Of a stretch of 64,000 nucleotides of DNA, positions 25,950 to 34,450 are shown piece by piece. The notes beneath the pieces were generated by a model that was not told where the DNA came from, ran no database searches, and saw nothing but the letters and a program-made list of their open reading frames with translations. A program made the translations under genes and the position numbers. This stretch comes from Desulfonatronum thiosulfatophilum (GTDB taxonomy: Bacteria > Desulfobacterota > Desulfovibrionia > Desulfovibrionales > Desulfonatronaceae). Each line of letters opens with the position of its first letter. Position 1 is the first letter of the stretch. The stretch covers positions 1 through 64,000 of the forward strand of contig NZ_FMXO01000013.1 of assembly GCF_900104215.1 (NCBI RefSeq), in the 5' to 3' direction.

Positions 25950-27155
25950 CTACATGATCGTCTCGCCGATTTGGAAGATGGGCAAGTACATGCTGACCAC
26001 CAGACCGCCGACCACAACCCCGAGAAAGACGATCATCATGGGTTCCAAAAGCGAGGTCAGCGTCTCCACGGCTATATCCACTTCGTTGTCATAGAAGTCG
26101 GCGACCTTGGCAAGCATGTGATCCAGGTTTCCGGTGGTTTCGCCGATGGAAATCATCTGGATCACCATGGGCGGGAAGACACCGGTCGCTTCCAGGGGGT
26201 CGGCCAGATTCTGCCCCTCGGAAATGCTCTTTTTGGCGTCGAGTACACCGCGTTCCACGGTCTTGTTGCCGGATGTCTTGGCCACGATGTCCAGAGCGCC
26301 CAGAATGGGCACGCCGCTGGATACCATGGTGCTCAGGGTGCGCCCGAATCTGGCCACGGCGACTTTGCGCAAAAGTGGGCCGAAAACCGGCAGGGTCAGC
26401 ACCCAGTAATCCACCATGATCTGCACCCGTTCGATCCGGTACAGGCGCTTGGCAATGATTGCAAACGCCACGGCCCCGCCGACCATGTACATAAGATTGT
26501 CCTGGGTGAAGCGGCTCAAATTGATGACGATCTGGGTCGGCATGGGCAGTGCAGCGCCAAAATCCGCGAACATGGTCTCAAATGTCGGGATAACGAAAAT
26601 GAGAATGATGGCGATGACAGCTACAGCCACGGTGACGACCACGGCCGGATAGACCATGGCTGACTTGACCCGGGCCTTGAGCTTCGCTGCCTTTTCCAGG
26701 TAGTCGGCCAACCGAAGCAGGATAATGTCCAGCACGCCTCCGGCCTCGCCCGCGTTGACCATGTTCGCGTACAGGTCGTTAAATATCTTGGGATGCTTGC
26801 GCATGGCGTCGAAAAGGGAGCTGCCGCCTTCAATATCATTGCGGACGTTGTACAGAACCCGACGCAAGAGCTTGTTTTCAGTCTGTTCGCACATGATCTG
26901 CAAGGACTGCAGGATCGGTACGCCGGCATTGATCATGGTCGAGAACTGGCGACTGAAAATAACCATGTCCCGGTCCGTGACCCTGCCTTCGAGAAAGGTG
27001 CCTTCAAGGATGTCCTTAGGCTTGGGCTTGACCGTAAGCTGGGTAAACCCTTTGCGCCGCAGAGCATTTTCGGCCATTTCCAGGGTAGGAGAATCAAAAT
27101 CGCCTTTGATCCGGCGACCTTGCCTGTTTTTGCCTTTGTATATGAATATGGGCAT
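25950..27155 (-). CDS. pilC: PilC/GspF family type IV pilus or type II secretion inner-membrane protein
   Basis: A 401-residue polytopic platform protein for pilus or pseudopilus assembly. The N-terminus is the short IFIYKGKNRQGRRIKGDFD strand motif of PilC/GspF. Two T2SSF domains follow (about 70-190 and 270-395), with FSRQFSTMINAGVPILQSL and RFGRTLSTMVSSGVPILGAL as the repeated motif and membrane helices near 170, 225 and 375. AGGA lies 6 nt before the ATG. No pilB, pilT, pilin or gsp gene lies beside it. PilC rather than GspF is favoured by overall resemblance but not proven. Confidence 0.88.
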   Translation of the reverse strand: MPIFIYKGKNRQGRRIKGDFDSPTLEMAENALRRKGFTQLTVKPKPKDILEGTFLEGRVTDRDMVIFSRQFSTMINAGVPILQSLQIMCEQTENKLLRRVLYNVRNDIEGGSSLFDAMRKHPKIFNDLYANMVNAGEAGGVLDIILLRLADYLEKAAKLKARVKSAMVYPAVVVTVAVAVIAIILIFVIPTFETMFADFGAALPMPTQIVINLSRFTQDNLMYMVGGAVAFAIIAKRLYRIERVQIMVDYWVLTLPVFGPLLRKVAVARFGRTLSTMVSSGVPILGALDIVAKTSGNKTVERGVLDAKKSISEGQNLADPLEATGVFPPMVIQMISIGETTGNLDHMLAKVADFYDNEVDIAVETLTSLLEPMMIVFLGVVVGGLVVSMYLPIFQIGETIM

Positions 27156-27318
27156 TCAATATCCTAAATGCTCTTGATGCGAATGTGACGGAGATTCAGC
27201 GAAAGCGCCTATTGGCATCTGATTCGACCTGGATGCACTCCGTCTGTGCTGGCGGCTTTAAAAGCGGATGAACGGGTCATGAGCGCAAACGGTTCGAAGC
27301 CTTACTGCAGGAAGACGA

Positions 27319-27756
27319 TTATGGGACGTCAAATCGTGACGAATCACGGCAATCAGCAGGTGCGGGCATGGTTGCCAATTCGGCGACGATCTCCAGATCG
27401 CCCGGCAAGAAAGGAAGATTGGCCGCGCCCGGCAGAATCCAGGCCAAGTCTTGATTCTCTAGTGGCACAGGCATTCCCTGGAAGGAAGTAACCCAGAAAA
27501 AATATAGATGAACATGAAAATCTGGGTATTGGTGTTTTTTTTCACGCCAGGGAAAAAAATTTTCGGGAGTAATTGCTAGTTCCTCACGCAACTCCCGCAC
27601 CAGCGCCTGTTCCAGAGTTTCTCCCGGCTCCACCTTGCCACCGGGGAATTCCCAGAAACCTGCCATGGGTTTGCCTTCGGGCCGCTGAACAGCCAAATAC
27701 CGCCCCTCTCGCCAAGCCACCGCGGCAACAACTTTTATGGATTGCTTTTGCTTCAT
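27319..27756 (-). CDS. Nudix hydrolase, MutT-like (d)NTP pyrophosphohydrolase
   Basis: A 145-residue Nudix enzyme, probably cleaning oxidised or non-canonical nucleoside triphosphates. The Nudix box is complete (GKVEPGETLEQALVREL followed by REELAI), and the preceding AVQRPEGKPMAGFWEFPGG matches MutT/CTP pyrophosphohydrolase proteins. The C-terminal 20 residues (after IVAELATM) look unlike the family. The start has only a weak ribosome site. It lies upstream of pilC on the same strand with 160 nt between them. Confidence 0.88.
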   Translation of the reverse strand: MKQKQSIKVVAAVAWREGRYLAVQRPEGKPMAGFWEFPGGKVEPGETLEQALVRELREELAITPENFFPWREKKHQYPDFHVHLYFFWVTSFQGMPVPLENQDLAWILPGAANLPFLPGDLEIVAELATMPAPADCRDSSRFDVP

Positions 27757-27978
27757 ACATCACACCGGCAAAGTGGGTCTCTTAGCGCAAAGAGATGCAT
27801 TTGACCAGAACGAACAGACAACATGCCGGAGACACTCTCCTCCGGCAGACAGATTTTGGCGACATAACGGCGACCAAATATTGTCACTGCTCCTTGATTG
27901 AATGAATTCACGGCATGAAGCAATCATGGCATTGATACCGTGAAACCGGAAAAGAATCTCCCTACCATCACCAACACC

Positions 27979-28007
27979 TTGACGCTTCGACAAAGAGCAC
28001 ATAAACA
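27979..28007 (+). promoter_or_regulatory. Sigma-70 promoter of tRNA-Arg
   Basis: TTGACG at 27979-27984 and TAAACA at 28002-28007, separated by 17 nt. The -10 box is 9 nt before the tRNA 5' end. Confidence 0.65.
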
Positions 28008-28016
28008 GATTCCCAT

Positions 28017-28093
28017 GCGCCCGTAGCTCAGCCGGATAGAGCGTCGGACTTCGAATCCGCAGGCCGGGAGTTCGAATCTCTCCGGGCGCACCA
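28017..28093 (+). tRNA. tRNA-Arg (anticodon UCG)
   Basis: Cloverleaf: acceptor GCGCCCG/CGGGCGC, D arm GCTC...GAGC, anticodon loop CTTCGAA (anticodon TCG, reading CGA), T arm GGGAG TTCGAAT CTCTC, discriminator A and encoded CCA. The anticodon stem has one mismatch at its outer pair. Confidence 0.96.
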
Positions 28094-28103
28094 AAGAAAA
28101 ACA

Positions 28104-28137
28104 AGGGTTTACGTCAAAAGCGTAAATCCTTTTTTTT
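28104..28137 (+). terminator. Rho-independent terminator of tRNA-Arg
   Basis: A 10-bp stem AGGGTTTACG / CGTAAATCCT with one G-U pair and a TCAAAAG loop, followed by seven or more T residues. Confidence 0.9.
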
Positions 28138-28277
28138 ATTCTAAACTCCCAAAAAATTATTTGGGTTCCCCTGGTTCCTTGGTTTTGAAAAAGGTGCTGA
28201 TCTGTCCAGGCTGCTCACATAATGAACATTTGGGTAACGGCTTCCAATCGCAGACACGGAAATGCAATGTCGCATAT

Positions 28278-28691
28278 CTAACCGGCTGATTCAAAAAAAT
28301 TTCGGAATCCAGGGCCACTCAAGCTCGAAAGTTTTGACCTTAATGAGCCGGAACATCTTTCTCCAAGGCAGAAGCCCGGAAAATGCTCAGCTGAGGACAT
28401 AACGATTCCGCCTCGCGGTCTGTGGCATTTCGTCGCAACTTTAGACGATTGGCCACCCCAGATCACACCACTCCACACCATCTTGTCCCGCTCCATGGCG
28501 GACAACTCCGCACTAAAAATTCCTGAGCCGGAATAATCTTCAAGGCCAGAGTTCATCGTCTTAACAGGCGAGGGATCATCCCTCATTATAAGTGCAAGCG
28601 GTCGTACACCTGCAGTAATAGTCAGGATCTGCCTGCTAAGAGTTAGCTGTGGATCAACAAGATCGCCGAAGTTCCTTTTTCCGCCAAGCAT
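28278..28691 (-). CDS. Unrecognised 137-residue reading frame, doubtful
   Basis: Starts MLGGKRNFGDLVDP. I recognise no domain, signal peptide or membrane segment. The nearest Shine-Dalgarno (AGGAGG) is about 19 nt before the ATG, too far for normal use, and an in-frame stop lies two codons upstream. It is the longest open frame in a 1-kb stretch without other genes. It may be a gene remnant or chance. Confidence 0.15.
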   Translation of the reverse strand: MLGGKRNFGDLVDPQLTLSRQILTITAGVRPLALIMRDDPSPVKTMNSGLEDYSGSGIFSAELSAMERDKMVWSGVIWGGQSSKVATKCHRPRGGIVMSSAEHFPGFCLGERCSGSLRSKLSSLSGPGFRNFFESAG

Positions 28692-29060
28692 GCACTACAA
28701 TCTAATTGACCTCCTGGGAGGCACAGCCATCTGACAACCTGTCACGGCGCAACCGACTGCGGCTGTCAGCATTTTTTACAAGGGCCGTCGGTTTTCTTTA
28801 CACCATGCATAGTGAATTCACTTTCATCTTTTCCCTCAAAACTTTTAGATTGTCCGCACGATTCTCTTATCACAATTTTTTTTTAAATTTATTATTACAA
28901 GAAGATAGCCGCAGAGAATATTTCTGATCGAAAACAGAAATGAGTAGCTTTCGCTAGATCTTTAATGGGTGTTTATGTCGATTTTTTTTACACTTTGTCC
29001 AAACCGACAGACACCAATCCCCAAGACATTGAAATACAAAGATTATCCCAAGAAAAAGCT

Positions 29061-29076
29061 TGGCACGTTCTGTGAA
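29061..29076 (+). promoter_or_regulatory. Weak sigma-54-like site upstream of the PEP-CTERM gene
   Basis: TGGCACG at 29061-29067 matches the sigma-54 -24 element exactly. The expected GC of the -12 element reads GA here (TTCTGTGAA). Some PEP-CTERM genes are under PrsR/sigma-54 control, so the site is worth testing, but the -12 mismatch weakens it. Confidence 0.2.
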
Positions 29077-29162
29077 TATTACAAATCAAAGAACATGCTG
29101 TCACAGGTACTCACAAACCCTCAACCTCAAGTCCAGGAGCGCGACTTGTTAGGAGAAAAGAG

Positions 29163-29891
29163 ATGATTTCACACAAAAAATTTTTTGCATCCTGGTTATT
29201 CATGTTAATTTTGATTTCTAATACTGCATTTGCGTTAAATTATACCGAAATCGAAAAAACAAAAGTGATCGATGACATCATTAGCTATATGGGCAACTAT
29301 CATCAAAGCAATTTTGAACGTGTTACCGATGACGTGGATAAGCACTGGCTTAAGATGATCGAAACAAATATCGGGTACACGAATGACTTCAAGCTGGAAG
29401 GAAGAATCTTGGCAAGTCATGCCGGGTACGATAATGAATTCGGCTATATTAACAACAATGGAGATTTTATTCAGCTCTTTGATGCTCCGCAGACGAAGTG
29501 GCAAATTGTGAATTCAAATTCTCTTGAGCAGACCCCTTTTATCGAATTTGAGATGACATTGCCTAGCGATATGGTTCACCTCGCAATCAGATCGGAGAAC
29601 GAGAAAAATTACCCTTGGATATGGACTTCTAATCCAGATCTTAACGATGATAGCCTTGACCACATGGTGACCTGGATAAATAGTTTAAACCCTTTGCATT
29701 ACATCATTGGTTTTGAAGACCTTCATGGTTTCAAAAGAAATTCGGATTGGGATTTTAATGACCTTGTTGTCGAACTAAGGTATATATATACTGGTTCCGG
29801 TCCCATACCAACACCAGAACCTGGCACTCTGCTGTTACTGGGTCTTGGCTTGTGCGGGCTTTACCTGACAAGAGTGAAGAGAATGATTTAA
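29163..29891 (+). CDS. PEP-CTERM sorted exported protein with DUF4114-like domain
   Basis: A 242-residue exported protein. It has a signal peptide (KKFFASWLFMLILISNTAFA), a secreted beta-rich body whose C-terminal part carries the DUF4114-like signature SDWDFNDLVVELRY, and a PEP-CTERM tail: PEPGTLL, a hydrophobic helix and a basic end (RVKR). PEP-CTERM tails direct processing by exosortase at the inner membrane, often in exopolysaccharide or biofilm producers. The gene is AT-richer than its neighbours. TTAGGAGA lies before the ATG. No exosortase or polysaccharide gene is in the window, so the sorting machinery must be elsewhere. The function of this protein is unknown. Confidence 0.85.
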   Translation: MISHKKFFASWLFMLILISNTAFALNYTEIEKTKVIDDIISYMGNYHQSNFERVTDDVDKHWLKMIETNIGYTNDFKLEGRILASHAGYDNEFGYINNNGDFIQLFDAPQTKWQIVNSNSLEQTPFIEFEMTLPSDMVHLAIRSENEKNYPWIWTSNPDLNDDSLDHMVTWINSLNPLHYIIGFEDLHGFKRNSDWDFNDLVVELRYIYTGSGPIPTPEPGTLLLLGLGLCGLYLTRVKRMI

Positions 29892-29917
29892 GAGTTGATC
29901 ACGACGTTACTTGAACG

Positions 29918-29958
29918 AAAAAGCCGATGGACAGGATAATCGCTGTCCATCGGCTTTT
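29918..29958. terminator. Strong bidirectional terminator after the PEP-CTERM gene
   Basis: AAAAGCCGATGGACAG and CTGTCCATCGGCTTTT form a perfect 16-bp inverted repeat around an 8-nt loop. It ends in a T-run on the plus strand and an equivalent one on the minus strand. Confidence 0.92.
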
Positions 29959-30021
29959 CTGATTCATCATTAACGCTAAAATCTCCTGACCGTGGTTCTC
30001 CTAATATCCTGATCTGCAAAC

Positions 30022-30048
30022 AAAATGGAAGCCAATGGCTTCCATTTT
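30022..30048 (-). terminator. Probable terminator of the ABC-ndk-proC transcript
   Basis: AAAATGGAAGCC and GGCTTCCATTTT around three nt, 32 nt past the proC stop on the minus strand, where it ends in TTTTG. Confidence 0.7.
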
Positions 30049-30079
30049 GATATCCGACATTTCTGGCAAAGTGCGACGG

Positions 30080-30883
30080 CTACGATCCAAGCTCCCTGCT
30101 GCGCTGTTCGGCCTTGTGGACTGCGTCAATGACCGCTCCACGCGTCGCTGTCCTGTCCAGATGGTTCAGGGCGGCGATGGTGGTTCCAGCTGGAGAGGTG
30201 ACCATATGCTGCAAGGTAGAGAGGCTCAGGCCTGTTTCCGAGGCCAGTTTGACCGAACCTTCCAGGAGGCCGGCAACCATCTGCTCGGCAAGGGGGCGGC
30301 TCAGCCCCGCGGAAACGCCGGATTGGACCAAGGCGTCCATAAAGTAATAGACATAGGCCGGCCCCGAGCCCACCAGGGCCGTGAAGGCATGAAAATCCTT
30401 CTCAGCCAGGACGTGCACCTGGCCCAGCAGGGCCAGCATTTCCAGGACGATCTCCTTCTGCGCCTCGGTCAGTTGCGGATCTTCGAAGCAGACCGCGGTG
30501 ACACCGGAACCGACCATGGCCGGCGTGTTCGGCATCACCCGCACCACGGCGCAACGCCGCTCGGACCAGTTTTGCAACTGCTCCAGGGTGATGCCCGCGG
30601 CAATGGAAATGATGCAGGTTGCGGAGCGCAATACTGGCTTGGCATCTGTCAGCACCCGGGACATGATCTGCGGCTTGACTGCCAGAAAAACAAAATCCGC
30701 GTCCTGAAGCACCGCTTCCATCGAGGACGCGGCGGAAAATCCCTCTGTCGATTCAAGTTCACACGCCTTGTGCACATCTGGATCAAAACCGCGGATGGTG
30801 GTGTCCGGAAGGTGGGATAGAGCCTTGATCAGGGCCGCTCCCATGTTTCCCAGCCCGATGCAGCCGACACGCAGAGTGCTCAC
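30080..30883 (-). CDS. proC: Pyrroline-5-carboxylate reductase
   Basis: Last step of proline synthesis: NAD(P)H reduction of 1-pyrroline-5-carboxylate. N-terminal Rossmann motif [16 protein letters not shown], the FLAVKPQIM segment, [18 protein letters not shown], and the C-terminal dimerisation block [21 protein letters not shown] with [10 protein letters not shown]. The start is a GTG that overlaps the ndk stop (GTGA), so the two genes are translationally coupled. Length (267 aa) is normal. It is placed last in an apparent operon of ABC importer, ndk and proC. Confidence 0.96.
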   Translation of the reverse strand: MSTLRVGCIGLGNMGAALIKALSHLPDTTIRGFDPDVHKACELESTEGFSAASSMEAVLQDADFVFLAVKPQIMSRVLTDAKPVLRSATCIISIAAGITLEQLQNWSERRCAVVRVMPNTPAMVGSGVTAVCFEDPQLTEAQKEIVLEMLALLGQVHVLAEKDFHAFTALVGSGPAYVYYFMDALVQSGVSAGLSRPLAEQMVAGLLEGSVKLASETGLSLSTLQHMVTSPAGTTIAALNHLDRTATRGAVIDAVHKAEQRSRELGS

Positions 30884-31299
30884 CCTTGCAGCTCCATGGC
30901 ATTGAAGAAGTAGGGAATCTCCTGAGCAGCCGTTTCCGAAGCGTCGGAACCATGCACCGTGTTTCGCTCCACATCCAGTGCCAGATCCTTGCGGATGGTG
31001 CCCGCGTCGGCATTGGCCGGATTGGTCGCGCCCATCAATCCCCGCCAGACCGCAATGGCGTTTTCACCCTCAAGAACGGCCGCGACAATGGGGCCGGACG
31101 TCATATAGTCCACCAAGCTCTGGAAGAAGGGACGCTCCTTGTGCACGGCATAGAACCCCTCTGCCTGGGCCTTGGTCAGCCGCAGCTTGCGCAGGGCCAC
31201 GATCCGTAGACCGGCGGACTCGATCCGGGTCAGGACGTTGCCGATCAAATTGCGTTCCACGCCGTCCGGCTTGATCATGCACAGTGTTCGTTCAGTCAT
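30880..31299 (-). CDS. ndk: Nucleoside diphosphate kinase
   Basis: Transfers the gamma phosphate among nucleoside triphosphates through a phosphohistidine. It has [31 protein letters not shown], and the active-site His in [18 protein letters not shown] lies 7 nt before the ATG at 31299, giving 139 residues, the usual size. An upstream in-frame start at 31353 is unsupported. It lies 51 nt after the ABC ATPase gene and overlaps proC. Confidence 0.97.
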   Translation of the reverse strand: MTERTLCMIKPDGVERNLIGNVLTRIESAGLRIVALRKLRLTKAQAEGFYAVHKERPFFQSLVDYMTSGPIVAAVLEGENAIAVWRGLMGATNPANADAGTIRKDLALDVERNTVHGSDASETAAQEIPYFFNAMELQG

Positions 31300-31349
31300 T
31301 CGATTTTCTCCATTTATATAATAAAGTTTAAGGTACAACCGGGACAGAC

Positions 31350-32147
31350 TCACACCAACAACATCTTGTCCGAAGAAAAAGCTTCCTTCTTTAAACTATA
31401 AAACCGGGCCAACAGATCATCCACTTTCAGGCGGAATTTTTCTTCGCCGGTGATGTCCAGAATGATCTCACCCCGGTGCATCATGATCAGGCGGTTGCCC
31501 ATGCGCAGGGCCTGATGCATGTTGTGCGTGACCATGAGCGCGGTCAGTTCCATGCTTTCCACAAGCCGTTCGGTCAGTTCCAGAATCTGCTGACCGGTTT
31601 TCGGGTCCAGGGCCGCGGTATGCTCGTCCAGAAGCAGGATATCCGGGCGAACCAGCGTCGCCATGACCATGGTCAAAGCCTGGCGCTGACCACCGGAAAG
31701 CAGCCCCACCGGATCCTGAAACCGGTCTTCCAGCCCCAGATCCAGGAGCCGCAATTTTTCCCGGAACAGATCCCGGTCCAAGCGGCGCACGCCCGAGCCA
31801 AGTCCCCGGAATCGTCCGCGGCGTAGGGCCAGAGCCAGATTCTGCTCAATGCTCATGGAGGCGCAGGTGCCCAGCAGCGGGTCCTGGAAGACGCGACCGA
31901 TGAATCTGGCCCGCTTGTACTCCGGCCAGCCCGTCACGTCCTTGCCGTCCAGCAGGATGCTCCCCTGATCGGGAAAAAAACTGCCGGCCAGGCAGTTCAG
32001 CATCGTGGACTTGCCCGCTCCGTTGGATCCAATGATCGAGATGAAATCGCCGCGCCGCACGTCCAGGGAAAGGTTTTGCAGAGCCAGAACCTCGTTCACG
32101 CTGCCCCGGTAGAAATACTTGGTGATTTGCTTCAGGGAGAGCATCAT
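31350..32147 (-). CDS. ABC transporter ATP-binding protein (TrpZ-like)
   Basis: A 265-residue cytoplasmic ATPase: Walker [11 protein letters not shown]-loop [10 protein letters not shown], signature [12 protein letters not shown], Walker [14 protein letters not shown], switch His [11 protein letters not shown]. It belongs to the group paired with LivH-type permeases and DUF534 binding proteins. It starts with ATG ATG overlapping the permease stop, so the two are coupled. Substrate is discussed under the binding protein. Confidence 0.92.
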   Translation of the reverse strand: MMLSLKQITKYFYRGSVNEVLALQNLSLDVRRGDFISIIGSNGAGKSTMLNCLAGSFFPDQGSILLDGKDVTGWPEYKRARFIGRVFQDPLLGTCASMSIEQNLALALRRGRFRGLGSGVRRLDRDLFREKLRLLDLGLEDRFQDPVGLLSGGQRQALTMVMATLVRPDILLLDEHTAALDPKTGQQILELTERLVESMELTALMVTHNMHQALRMGNRLIMMHRGEIILDITGEEKFRLKVDDLLARFYSLKKEAFSSDKMLLV

Positions 32148-33028
32148 GAGAAAAATCGTGCCTTGAGTTTGGGTGCCGTAAGGGCGAGCACCACCAGCAC
32201 GGCCGTGATCAAGTTCAAATCGCTGGGAGTGAAGGTGAACGTGCCCACCTTCATGCTCAAGGCCATGGCGATGGCCGTGCGGTAAAGGATCGACCCCAAC
32301 AGAACGGCGATCACGGCGCGCATGATCCCGCCTCTTCCGAAAACCGTCTCGCCGACGATGACCGAGGCCAGACCGGCAACGATGGTTCCCACGCCCATGT
32401 TCACGTCCGCCGCGCCCTGGTTCTGGGCGATCAACGCGCCGCTGAAGGCCACCATGGCGTTGGAAAAGCCCACGCCGAGAATGATCACCGTGTGGGTATT
32501 CACACCCTGGCTGGTGATCATCCTGGGATTGTCCCCGGTAGCCAGCATGGTCTGCCCAAACTCCGTGTGCAGGAACCAGACGAGAAAGACCACGATGCCG
32601 ATCCCAATTCCGACAAAAAGAATGATCGAGGAAAGATATCCGGGCAAACCGAGTCCCATCAATGGATCCAAGACCGTATTCCGTCCCAGCAGCGAAACAT
32701 TGGGACCGCCCATCACCCGAATGTTCACGGAATACAGGGCGATCATGGTCAGGATGGAGGCCAGCAGGTGCAGGATGCCCAGTTTGGTGTTCAAAAACCC
32801 CGTGACCATCCCGGCCAGAAAACCCGCGCCCATGGCCAGAAAAAGGGACAAGAACGGATCCATTCCCGAGCTGATGGCCACGGCGCAGACCCCTGCTCCC
32901 AGCGGCAGACTGCCGTCAACTGTCAAGTCCGGAAAATTGAGGACACGGAAGGTAAGGTACACCCCCAGGGCCATGATCCCGTAGACCAGGCCCTGCTCCA
33001 CGGCGCCGAGCAACGCATACCAGCTCAT
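32144..33028 (-). CDS. ABC transporter permease (TrpY-like, LivH-type fold)
   Basis: A 294-residue inner-membrane permease with about eight hydrophobic helices. The N-terminus LVYGIMALGVYLTFRVLNFPDLTVDGSLPLGAGV is typical of the group annotated as the permease of DUF534/TrpXYZ importers (quoted here in part: LNFPDLTVDGS). The C-terminal half contains GIVVAGLASVIVGETVFG-like sequence (TIVAGLASVIVGETVFG). A GGAAGG lies 6 nt before the ATG. The upstream binding-protein gene is separated by 263 nt that contain a strong hairpin. Confidence 0.9.
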   Translation of the reverse strand: MSWYALLGAVEQGLVYGIMALGVYLTFRVLNFPDLTVDGSLPLGAGVCAVAISSGMDPFLSLFLAMGAGFLAGMVTGFLNTKLGILHLLASILTMIALYSVNIRVMGGPNVSLLGRNTVLDPLMGLGLPGYLSSIILFVGIGIGIVVFLVWFLHTEFGQTMLATGDNPRMITSQGVNTHTVIILGVGFSNAMVAFSGALIAQNQGAADVNMGVGTIVAGLASVIVGETVFGRGGIMRAVIAVLLGSILYRTAIAMALSMKVGTFTFTPSDLNLITAVLVVLALTAPKLKARFFS

Positions 33029-33252
33029 GGCCGCCTTCCGGGCCGAACAGGATTGGCATAGGAGTCGACGATGCTTGCGTTCAGAAAAATGCCGATTAAT
33101 AAAATTTCATGCATAAATGGTTGTGATAGTTTCATTAGGCCGAGCAAGGTGAACCGGATTCCCAATCGGTACTTATGCTTGAGAGCACGACCAAAAAGAT
33201 GGGACATCACGTGCGGAACTGGCCAAGTGAAAGGAATCCTGTTTCTGATGGT

Positions 33253-33279
33253 ACCGCGGGCACAATCCGTGCCCGCGGT
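33253..33279 (-). promoter_or_regulatory. Stable intercistronic hairpin between binding-protein and permease genes
   Basis: ACCGCGGGCAC and GTGCCCGCGGT form a perfect 11-bp, GC-rich stem with a 5-nt loop, 12 nt past the stop of the binding-protein gene. There is no T-run. Such hairpins often protect the upstream message from 3' exonucleases, giving more binding protein than permease; that role is inferred. Confidence 0.7.
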
Positions 33280-33291
33280 TATGGAATTGGT

Positions 33292-34263
33292 TTATTCGTG
33301 GATTTTCGCGGCTCGTTCAAGCAGAGATTCCGAGAGTGTCACTCCCATGGCCTTGGCCGCGGACAGGTTGACATGCAATTCCAGATCCTGCTGCATCTCC
33401 ACCGGGGTGGTCGCCGGATCAGCACCCTGGAATATGCGTCCGGCCATGGCGCCGGTTTGGCGGCCGTGCTCGTAATAATCGAATCCAAGGGCAGCCACGG
33501 CGCCTCTGGGCACGGAGTCCACGTCCGCGGCATACAAGGGCAGCTTGCTTTCCTGGCAGACCTTGGCCAGGGCCTCGAAGGCCGAAACCACGGTGTTGTC
33601 CGTGGGCACGTACACGGCCTGCACTCGACCGACCAGACTCTTGGCGGCCTGGAACACGTCGCTGGAACGGGCCACGGTGGCTTCGACCAGGGTTATGCCG
33701 GCCTTGGCGGTTTCGGCCTTGAGCAGATCGGCCAATGCACGGGAGTTGGCCTCGCCGGAGTTGTAGATCACGCCCAGGGACGTCAATTCAGGATGAATCT
33801 CCCGGATCAGTCCCAGATGGCGATCCATGGGGGTCATGTCCGACGTTCCCGTGATATTGCCTCCGGGATTCAGCAGGTTCGGCACCAGTCCGGCGCTGAC
33901 CGGATCGGTCACCGCGCTGAACAGGATTGGGGTCTTCTGCATGGAGGGATTTTTCCTCACGGTCTGGGCCATGGCCTGGGCCGACGGCGTGGCAATGGCC
34001 AGAACCAGTTGGGGGCGCTCCCCGACGATCTGCTGCGCGATCAGGTTCGCGGTGGCCATGTTCGCCTGGGCGTTGTGCACGCGAAAATCCAACTCAAACC
34101 CATCCTCGCGCAACTGATCCTGGAAACCGCGCAAAACGGCATCCAGGGCCGGATGCTCCACAAACTGGTTCACAGAGACGATGCGGGGCTGCTCGGACAT
34201 GGCCGGAGCGGCAAGTCCGAAAACGAAAGCGATAAGACATGCAAGCAACATGATTTGTTTCAT
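33292..34263 (-). CDS. ABC transporter substrate-binding protein (TrpX/DUF534 family)
   Basis: A 323-residue periplasmic binding protein with an N-terminal signal peptide (LLACLIAFVFGLAAPAMS). The body matches the DUF534/TrpX fold: VEHPALDAVLRGFQDQL, LVLAIATPSAQAM, ILFSAVTDPVSAGLV, NITGTSDMTPMDRHL, LGVIYNSGEANS and VPTDNTVVSAFEAL. In Gram-positives related TrpX systems are T-box regulated and linked to tryptophan, but I see no T-box here, and the ligand (amino acid, nucleoside or other) is open. GAGGAGAAG precedes the ATG. Co-transcription with ndk and proC is likely but gives no clear clue to the ligand. Confidence 0.9.
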   Translation of the reverse strand: MKQIMLLACLIAFVFGLAAPAMSEQPRIVSVNQFVEHPALDAVLRGFQDQLREDGFELDFRVHNAQANMATANLIAQQIVGERPQLVLAIATPSAQAMAQTVRKNPSMQKTPILFSAVTDPVSAGLVPNLLNPGGNITGTSDMTPMDRHLGLIREIHPELTSLGVIYNSGEANSRALADLLKAETAKAGITLVEATVARSSDVFQAAKSLVGRVQAVYVPTDNTVVSAFEALAKVCQESKLPLYAADVDSVPRGAVAALGFDYYEHGRQTGAMAGRIFQGADPATTPVEMQQDLELHVNLSAAKAMGVTLSESLLERAAKIHE

Positions 34264-34393
34264 AATGCTTCTCCTCGAAAAAAGGGATATGAAAAAAACG
34301 CTTTTTCTTATATAAAAAAATCATGGAGGACAAGAAATATCTGCCGCCCGACGTCCGGCGCCGGGTGATCGTTTGCCTCCCTTCCCAGCTTTC

Positions 34394-34422
34394 TTGACAT
34401 GCTGACGGTATTGGGAAAATAG
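34394..34422 (+). promoter_or_regulatory. Candidate sigma-70 promoter of the CBS-domain gene
   Basis: A perfect TTGACA at 34394-34399 with AAATAG 17 nt downstream (34417-34422), 29 nt before the ATG. The -10 box is weak. Confidence 0.5.
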
Positions 34423-34450
34423 AGTTCTAATCGAACACAAGGAGAACCCT

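Larger units (their letters stand above)
28141..29162. other. AT-rich 1-kb region downstream of tRNA-Arg without convincing genes
   Basis: Composition becomes increasingly AT-rich toward 28.8-29.1 kb, unlike the flanking DNA. One minus-strand frame of 137 codons (28278-28691) starts with ATG, but I do not recognise it and AGGAGG lies too far upstream (about 19 nt). No integrase, tRNA-end duplication or IS end was found. It may be decayed accessory DNA, but this is not demonstrated. Confidence 0.35.

Noticed and set aside
28017-28093. tRNA-Arg as an active integration site
   Set aside because: No integrase and no duplicated tRNA end were found in the following kilobases.
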